Below are positions 56,928 to 64,000 of a stretch of DNA of 64,000 nt, piece by piece (position 1 is the stretch's first letter; the number at the start of each line of letters is the position of its first letter). The stretch lies in NCBI GenBank assembly GCA_019916065.1, contig CM034237.1:41522485-41586484 (forward strand). The letters run 5' to 3'. The translations under genes were made by a program, and so were the position numbers. This stretch comes from Vitellaria paradoxa. Lineage: Eukaryota > Streptophyta > Magnoliopsida > Ericales > Sapotaceae. Under the pieces are notes generated by a model, which had not been told where the DNA came from, did not search any database, and was given only the letters and a program-made list of their open reading frames with translations.

Positions 56928-58169
56928 GATGAGAAGTGTGAGTAGTCTTTTTAGGAGCTGAAAAAGAGGTTAACTTTTGCACCAATGCTTGTGATCCCAG
57001 ATAGGGGATCGGGTTACTCAATTTATTGTGATGCATCTAGGGAAGGTTTGGGCTGTATGCTAATGCAGGGTGATAGAGTAGTAGCTTATGGATCTAGACA
57101 GTTGAAGACGCACGAGCATAACCATCTAGTACATGATTCAGAATTGGCAGCAATTATATATGCTCTAAAAAGCTGGAGACACTATTTGTATGGTGAAAAA
57201 TTTGAGGTTTTCTCTGATCACAAGAGCCTAAAATATTTCATTCACTCAAAGGACCTGAATTTGAGGCAGAGTAGATGGATGGAGTATATAGAGGACTATG
57301 ATTTTGAGCTCCAGTACCATCTTGGTAAGGCAAATGTGGTTCCTGATGCACTCAATCGAAAGACTCGTGGTACTTTAGTAGGTCTTTTTGTGCGAGAATG
57401 GGAAATGATGAGAAGCCTTGGTGAGTTTGATCTGGAGTTTCAGGAAGATAAGGGTCACACTATTTTGTGTGCCATAGCTACTCAGCCAATTCTATTAAGT
57501 AGTGTGCTAGAAGCTCAGGGGACTGATGTTGAATGTGAGGCAATTCGAGCTAAGTTGTTGAGTTCTGATGAGATGCCAAGATGGGTGATAGGTGCTGACG
57601 ATGGTTTGAGGTGTTTAGAAAGACTCTATGTGCCAAATTCTACTAAAGATATGGTTTTAAAGGAGTTCCACCACTCTAAATTTGCAGTACATCCTGAATG
57701 TACCAAGATGTATCACGACCTACGTCGTCAATTCTTTTGGGCAGGCATGAAGAAGAATGTGGCAATATTTTTGAGTAGATGCCTTACTTGTCAGCAAGTT
57801 AAGGCTGAGTATCAAAAACTAACGGGTCTCTTGCAACCTTTGCCGGTGTCAGAATGGAAATGGGAGAACGTTACGATGAATTTTATTTCTGGCTTGCCGA
57901 GGTCTTCTAAGGGTCATGATACTATTTGGGTGATAGTGGATAAGCTGATTTCGTCAGTTCACTTTTTGCCAATTCAATTGACTGACTTTATGGATGCTTT
58001 AGCTAGACTATATGTTAAGGAAATTGTAAGACTTCATGGAGCTCCTGTATCCATTGTCTTGGACAGAGATCCACATTTTGCTTCTCAATTTTGGCAGAGT
58101 CTTCAAATGGCCATGGGGACAGATTTATCATTTAGTACTGCTTTCATCCTTAGACCGATGGGCAGTTAG
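56928..58169 (+). pseudogene. pol: Element B RNase H and integrase remnant (copy 2)
   Basis: The ORF 56985-58169 is the longest surviving B reading frame (394 codons). RNase H has CDASREG, SELAA, FSDH and VPDALNRK (VADALSRK in A2). Integrase has the HHSKF...CLTCQQVK zinc region. The core's first catalytic residue is Asn (VTMNFISG), shared with copy 1, and the second block reads LDRDPHF. A one-base loss before the HPQTDGQ block shifts the frame to the stop at 58167-58169, also as in copy 1. Confidence 0.85.
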
Positions 58170-58915
58170 AACGCACAATTCAAATTTTGGAAGATATGCT
58201 TAAGGCATGTGTGCTTGATTTTCATGGTAGTTGGGAGAACCACTTTCTTTTGATTGAATTTGCGTATAATAATAGCTACCAGTCAAGTATCAAGATGGCT
58301 CCTTTTGAAGCTTTTTAAACTAGGCCATGTAGATCTCTTATCTGCTGGGCTGAGGTTGGGGATACTGCAATTATTGGACCTGAGTTTGTGCAGGAGACGA
58401 CTGAGAAGGTCAAAGTGATTCAAAAGAGACTCGAGATAGCATAGAGTCGCCAAAAGAGCTATGTTGATAAGAGGCGAAGGCCTTTGAAGTTTGAAGTAGG
58501 AGACCATGTGTTCTTAAAAGTTTCACTACGAAAGGGTCAGTTTCGTTTTAGGCACAGAGGAAAGTTATTCCCAAAGTATATTGGACCATTTGAGGTTTTG
58601 GCTAAGGTTGGAGAAGTGGCTTACCGTCTTGCCTTGCCACCGCAGCTTTCAATAGTACATGAGGTGTTTCATGTGTCCATGCTCAGGAAATATAAATTAG
58701 ACCCTTTGCATGTGTTAGACTGGGTCGAGCCTAATGTTGACTCAAATGTGACTTATGAGGTGAAACCAATTGAAATTTTAGATTCTAAAGAGCAAGTGCT
58801 TCGAGGAAAGACTATTCCCTTAGTTGGGGTGTTATGGAAGCATCATGGTGTTGAAGAGTCAACTTGGGAGCGAGAGGCAAATATGCAGCGTAGGTACCTT
58901 GAGTTGTTTCCTTGA
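58170..58915 (+). pseudogene. pol: Element B integrase C-terminus and chromodomain remnant (copy 2)
   Basis: The first part is decayed. The ORF 58484-58915 is intact to its natural stop: FEVGDHVFLKVS, GPFEVLAKVGEVAYRL, VHEVFHVSMLRKYK and the chromodomain block VLWKHHGVEESTWERE. Confidence 0.86.
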
Positions 58916-58958
58916 TTTTTTTTATTTATCTTTTAAATTTCGAGGACGAAATTTTTGT

Positions 58959-58971
58959 AAGCGGGGTAGGA
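58959..58971 (+). promoter_or_regulatory. Polypurine tract of element B (copy 2)
   Basis: AAGCGGGGTAGGA before the 3' LTR, after TTTCGAGGACGAAATTT; one pyrimidine interrupts it. Confidence 0.8.
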
Positions 58972-59254
58972 TGTAATGACCTAGATGCAATTTATATATT
59001 TTTACTTGGTTAATTTAATTTGCTATTTAAATTTAGTAATTTCAAATTTTGTTATTTAATTTTCAAGTGTATTTAAAAAGATTTATTTTTGGTTATATTT
59101 GAAGAGATTTTAAAATTTTAAGGGAAATATATAATTTTTCTAAAACCCCTGGGGTGATAGGTAATTAATTAACTTATTATGGTTAAAATTTTGCTGCTAT
59201 ATATGTATATACACTGTTATATTCATTGGGAAAGAGAACCTAGAGGGATAGAAA

Positions 59255-59629
59255 AATCTTTATTACAATTAATTGTGTTTGAGCACCACATCACACATCA
59301 AAGAAAAATAATATGATTTTAAGGTACTGCTGCTTGGTTGTCCTGTTAAAATAGGACCCAACCAATATACATTGTCCTTTGATGTCTGCTTGGTTGTCTC
59401 GTAGAAACAAGACCCAAGCAATATACACCATCCTTCGGTGACTGCTTCTTAGACCGAAATCTTAGGAATATAATATGCCATCCTTAGAAATCTGCTCGTT
59501 CGTAGGTTACTAGCCTACTAGAATCGATAACCAACCTCGCGTGGGTTTTGGGACTTTCAACCCTTGGGTACGTATATCCGATATTTTCAGTACTCCTTAA
59601 CCCAAAAACACAACATTTAATTTTTTTTC
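59255..59629 (-). repeat. Inverted segment inside the B 3' LTR (copy 2)
   Basis: Reverse complement of the 5' LTR part at about 53010-53400, matching the inversion at 24281-24652. Confidence 0.87.
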
Positions 59630-59865
59630 TTGAGTTTGCTATATGTGCATAATTATTTCACTTAGTGGCATGCTATGGCATTACTGCATTTATATTATTA
59701 TTAGGGTTCTGAGCGCACGTGGTATTAGTACTCATTCCTTTACAGCTTATGATGCAGATAATGAGTTTGAGTCACGTGCTGGGCTTTCTAAGCATAGGAG
59801 TTAAAACTTTATTTTATGTAATTATTTTAGACATTAGAGAATTATTTTTTAACGGATTTTAATAA

Positions 59866-61434
59866 ATGCTTGCTCGATTCTAATGTATTAATATTGGCTC
59901 GACCCCAAGTGCAGGGTGTCTATTGAAGCACAATAACCGATGAGAACCAGATCGTGTCCACAGAGAGCCTTAACGAAAATCAGTGAACAGACAATTCTTA
60001 TAAAAAGTCTTAGACAAATTTTAGCCTCACAATGAATGATAGAGTTTAAATTTTTTTTTAGCAATGGTTGTTTGGATAAAAAAAATTAGAAAGAAAACCT
60101 TGGATCCAAAACAAGCTTGTAGTGATTGACAATAAATTCTAAGGAATCAATCACTCAATCTACACCTCAAAAGTGTAGTTCGAAGGATATTCTTTATATA
60201 CAACCACTTGGAACAATCCAAATCTGATTTGAATGGGAATTTAAAAGCAAAATCTGATTGAGAATTCAAATCAAACACCTTATATGCATAATCTATAGAT
60301 TTTACTTATAAATTCTAAAATTAGCAATCACCATACAAATTCAAGAGAGATGCATGATAATTCTAAGTAAAAATTCATAAGCAAAGCCATAAACCATACA
60401 AATTCAGAGTTCAATTGAAATCTTAACGCAAAATCAATAATATATTCAAATCAAACATAGATTGATCCATTAACATATAAGATTTCAACATTAAGCCCAT
60501 TACCTTGGAATTTTTGCATATCAACTACGAGACTTGCCTTGAATCCAAGAGAAAAGTCTATTCACACATAATGGAAGGAGAAAACAGTAGAAAATGAATT
60601 GATTCCATTCATAAAACTGAAATTCTGCTACAAAGATTCAATGAATTGAAGATGGATGCACTTTCTCTATCTAAAATTCTCTCTCTATAAAAGGAAATCT
60701 TCAACTGAAAGGAATGTGTGTATCCCCGATTACAAACGACCTCACTTATGTATATGGAATATAACATAAGAAAGTACATAAATGCCCCTTTTTTAAAAGC
60801 TGAATTGTAGAATCCTCACATTGCAGGTTAGTTCGAACAAGTGTTCGAACAGACTAATGGTTCGAACCAAGTTCTAGGACTTAGTCAATTTCACTCTAGT
60901 TGGACCTTGCACAGCTTCTATTGATCGAACTAGTGTTTGAACAAGGGTTGGTTCGAACAAAGGTTCGAACTAAAATTCCATACTTAGAAAATTTTATGCT
61001 CCTGATGCTTGTCACCCTTTTGTTGATCGAACCAAGGTTCGAACCACATGTGGTTCGAACAAAGGTTCAAACAACTTTGCCTTAGTCGATTTCTTCACTT
61101 CTTGGTCTGCACTAGCTTTTGTTGTTCTAACTAAAATTCAAACAAAGGTTCAAACCACTTTCTCCACACTTAGCCAATTTTTGTTGCTGCTTCTTCTATT
61201 GTGCCTTCTATGGTTAGAACATTGGTTTGAACAACAGGTGGTTCGAACATGTGTTCGAACCACTTTCTTGATTTCCTCCATTTTTATCCAACTTCAGTCA
61301 TTTTAGTCCCAAACAGCTGCAATTCACAAGAATTTCTCATAAATGCATTTAAAAACACTTTCTCATCTTTTTAGAATATAAATCTACCCAAGTCACAAAT
61401 TAAGATTTACGATTGTACTTTTCATAGTACAATC
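59866..61434 (-). mobile_element. LTR-like insertion in the B 3' LTR (copy 2)
   Basis: Flanked by AATAA (59861-59865 and 61435-61439); orthologous to 24892-26474. Contains the TTCGAAC array. Confidence 0.7.
60834..61262. repeat. Interspersed GGTTCGAAC(C) array (copy 2)
   Basis: Same array as 25859-26298, with fewer exact heptamers and small deletions between units. Confidence 0.78.
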
Positions 61435-61694
61435 AATAAACCTCTGTTTGTGAGGTAACAGTTAATTGTTTAATTTTGAGAGATTGTTTGGGTTAGTTTT
61501 GGAGCTTTGTTGCCTAGTTAGTTTTGATTATGGCATCTATTTAAATTTAAAGTTTAGTTTTATTTATTTTTATTTTTATTGCTCCATAGAGTGTGTGCAT
61601 GGCTCTGACGATTGACAGGAGAAGTTATTAAATTGTGTATTATCTATTTTTTATTCACGTGCTCGAGTTATTAAATTTGGGGCGTGACAAAAGT

Positions 61695-62209
61695 GGTTTC
61701 TAAAATTTTCCTCATTAAATCCTTTGCCTCGTTTATTTTCACTTGTATGTATTTGTTTTTCAGGTTTTCTTTATATTTTTTATTTTTTACTTCCCAATTA
61801 CTCATTTTTCAAGAATAGGTTAAAAAAAATTTATTTAATTAAACATTTTCAACTCTTAGTTTAGTGTAGTGGATGGTTACCACAAAGGAAGAAGTTCAAA
61901 TAAAACTGAGTTACCAATATTTCTGGTAGATAGATTTGTTGCATGGCGAAGAAGCAAGATAACTCTTAAAATCAGGGTCTATTCAAGATTTGTAATTAAT
62001 TGAGGTAAATTTATATTTGCGAGAAAGAGTTGAGTAATAGCTACAGTATAGTTTTTGACAAAATTAAAGGTAGAAGCAATAACCATTCAATCTTAGAGGG
62101 TGTTCGGTTTACCAAAACTAACCAAATTCCACCAAATTTTACTAACTTTTTATACTTTTTTTCCAATCAAATTTCATCACATATCACGTTTACATCAAAT
62201 CTTTGTACT
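61695..62209 (+). other. AT-rich non-coding remnant between B and C (copy 2)
   Basis: Equivalent to 26735-27255. Nothing coding. Confidence 0.5.
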
Positions 62210-63076
62210 TGTAAGGTATTATGATGGGAAATCAAATTTGTATGTTTCCTAATTTGAAGAGGAAAGTAATTATTCCAAGTCCAAAATATTTGCAAATTAC
62301 CAAAAGAAGATAAAATTGCAATCCAAGTTCAAATAGGAGTGAAGAAGAAGACTGCACAGATCAAGACACACGTAAAACTTCAGTATGCATTGCAAGCAGA
62401 TAGCAAGGAATGTGCAGCTGTGCCACATTGGTGGTGGGAGCCTGAGGGATGTGCGAGGTTTCGTCCGTGTTGGTTTCTAGCCTGGACTGAATTCCAGTAA
62501 ACCTCACATGCTAGGCACAAGCAACCCAAAGGTCGAGACATCTTCGCAAGTAAGGCGTTGGGAACTCAAAAGATTGACTTGTCGAAGATCTTGAAGATTT
62601 TGTTTCCATTTCGGAAATCTATTATCTTGCAAATTCTATTTCCATTTAGTAAATCTATTTTTAGAAAATCTATTTATGTATTTGAGTCCTAGTTGAAATA
62701 GAACTTTGTAAGTCTATATATATGCACCCAAGTTTAATGTACAAAAACAATTAAGGGGGCATATTATAGAGTTTTTTGACAGAGAGGGATTTTATTTATG
62801 AGAGCATAACAATCTTTCTCTTACTATTTTTCATTATTTTCTTAACTTTCTGAGTGAATCGGGAAGTCCACTTGTTAAGGTTTGTTGAGTAAATCTACCA
62901 AGAGTGACAAAAGAATTTGTGTGTGTGAATCATGGGGAATTTGCGTAGAGTCTTGAAACCCGTTGATAGTGGAATTTGTATTTGAGGTTTTTTCCCCTGG
63001 TGAAAGGGCTTCCTTGTTATTCTCTGGTGTTATTTTCTTTTTACTTTGTGCGTGATTGTTTGATCCAAAAATTTTA
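62210..63076 (+). repeat. 5' LTR of element C (copy 2)
   Basis: Starts TGTAAGGTATTATGATGG; equivalent to 27256-28120. Same flanking GTACT upstream. Confidence 0.78.
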
Positions 63077-63079
63077 ATT

Positions 63080-63090
63080 AGTATAAGAGC
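63080..63090 (+). promoter_or_regulatory. Primer-binding site of element C (copy 2)
   Basis: AGTATAAGAGC, one base from the copy 1 site (C to A). Confidence 0.6.
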
Positions 63091-63131
63091 AGTCACTCTA
63101 CATTCTTAAGTAAGATCTTTAATCTTAATCG

Positions 63132-64000
63132 ATAGATCCACCACGTGAAGGAGATTCAAACTCATCAGCCTCTTTTGAAGATGAATGTAACTTTATAGAT
63201 TTTTTAGCTTCTCATAATTCTTTTGTATGTGGAAAGACAACTGCCCTTAGTGACACTAAGACATCATCTAAAAGTGAAGATTTTGATGAAGAAGTTGATG
63301 ACATTCAAGAAGCCTACGATGAACTCTTCAAGGAATGTTGTGGGCTATAGAAATACTAAAAAGTGTTGAATCAAAAGAATAGTATGCTAAAGAAGAAGAA
63401 AGATGCTATGAAGATTGAGAAAATTCTCAATCTTAGGTAGGTTATCTTCTTTAGAATCTGATAAAAATTCTCAATCTCAAAGTACAAAAAAGATGAAAGT
63501 GAAGTTTCACAAGAAGAAAAAAAGGTTGAAGTAAATGAGAAAACTATAGGGGAACTTCAAGCAAAGATCAAAGAGTTGGAAGCCAAAATAAAGAATGATG
63601 ATAAGATTCCTGAGAAGATGAAAACTAGCTCAAACGTAATTGACGAGGTTTGGAGTAAATAGAGACCACACTGAGACAAATCTAGCCTAGGATACACTGG
63701 AGAGAAGATCACACCAACAACATCCATATTCTCGTCAAAAGACCCAAAGATTACCCCAAAGCATGTAGAAGCTTCAAAGACCTTCCCAAAACATGCAGCA
63801 CCACCAAAGAGGAGTGCTCCAAAAGCTAGACATCAACAGTATCCTCCTCCCATTGTAAAAGGCACACGTTTTAGTAATCCCCAATCTCTTATTACTGTGT
63901 GCCACCATTATGGGATCAAAGGTCACATCCGTTCTAATTGTCACAAATTCTATGGACTTTTTTTGAATTATGTGAAAACATTTTCCATAAATCAAAACCC
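63132..64000 (+). pseudogene. gag: Element C gag remnant (copy 2, cut by window end)
   Basis: Equivalent to 28176-29042. The start codon is ATA instead of ATG (63132-63134), so it is unlikely to be translated from the original start. A TAG interrupts the acidic linker. The zinc knuckle again has Tyr in place of the second Cys. Confidence 0.75.

Larger units (their letters stand above)
52106..61689 (+). mobile_element. Gypsy element B, copy 2
   Basis: 9.58 kb, flanked by AAAGT (52101-52105 and 61690-61694), the same target site as 9391-26729. The 5' LTR is uninterrupted and shows the empty A2 site. Gag is longer than in copy 1. Coding parts are broken by stops and frameshifts. Confidence 0.92.
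58972..61689 (+). repeat. 3' LTR of element B, rearranged (copy 2)
   Basis: Same architecture as 23997-26729: inverted segment at about 59255-59629, missing 0.6 kb, and an insertion at 59866-61434. Confidence 0.88.
41822..64000 (+). repeat. Large duplicated block, copy 2
   Basis: Direct repeat of 1-29042, cut by the window end. It lacks element A2 and the hAT-like MITE of copy 1, and contains instead an extra insertion at 49096-50684 and the gag core that copy 1 lost. Confidence 0.9.

Overview
This is AT-rich nuclear DNA from a flowering plant, most likely a eudicot; I cannot name the species. The evidence is Ty3/gypsy chromovirus-type retrotransposons with tRNA-Met primer-binding sites, Ty1/copia gag remnants, plant-type Helitron ends, hAT-like and fold-back MITEs, and an intron-containing secreted-peptide gene. 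Nearly all coding sequence is transposon-derived and broken. The only host gene I can support is a two-exon gene for a 79-residue cysteine-rich secreted peptide on the minus strand (34353-34927).

Layout. Bases 1-29042 and 41822-64000 are two direct copies of one complex repeat block. It is either a true segmental duplication or two haplotypes placed in tandem by assembly. Each block holds, in order: a T-rich flank; a truncated gypsy element (A1: 5' LTR, gag, start of protease) joined to a copia gag remnant; a long non-coding stretch ending in a polypurine tract and an LTR-like region; a gypsy element of a second family (B) with 5-bp target duplications; and a gag-only copia element (C). The block breaks off at the window end in copy 2. 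Between the blocks, 31450-41821 is AT-rich DNA with the peptide gene, Helitron ends, fold-back elements and a hAT-like element.

History read from nesting. B inserted into older copia-like DNA. Its 3' LTR then suffered an internal inversion with deletion and took a 1.6-kb insertion carrying a dense TTCGAAC array. All of this is shared by both blocks, so it predates their separation. Afterwards copy 1 gained a full-length gypsy element (A2, 11027-19645, TSD AAGGC) inside the 5' LTR of B, a hAT-like MITE inside the A1 LTR, and an 867-bp gag deletion. Copy 2 gained a 1.59-kb TG-ended insertion (TSD GTTTG), a 31-bp tandem duplication in gag, and a 16-bp deletion removing a TATA-like box.

A2 is the best-preserved element. 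It has two near-identical 1.76-kb LTRs, PBS, gag with two zinc knuckles, protease, reverse transcriptase, RNase H, integrase, a C-terminal chromodomain and a PPT. Two nonsense changes and one frameshift disable it. I saw no rRNA or tRNA gene, CRISPR array or bacterial-type operon.
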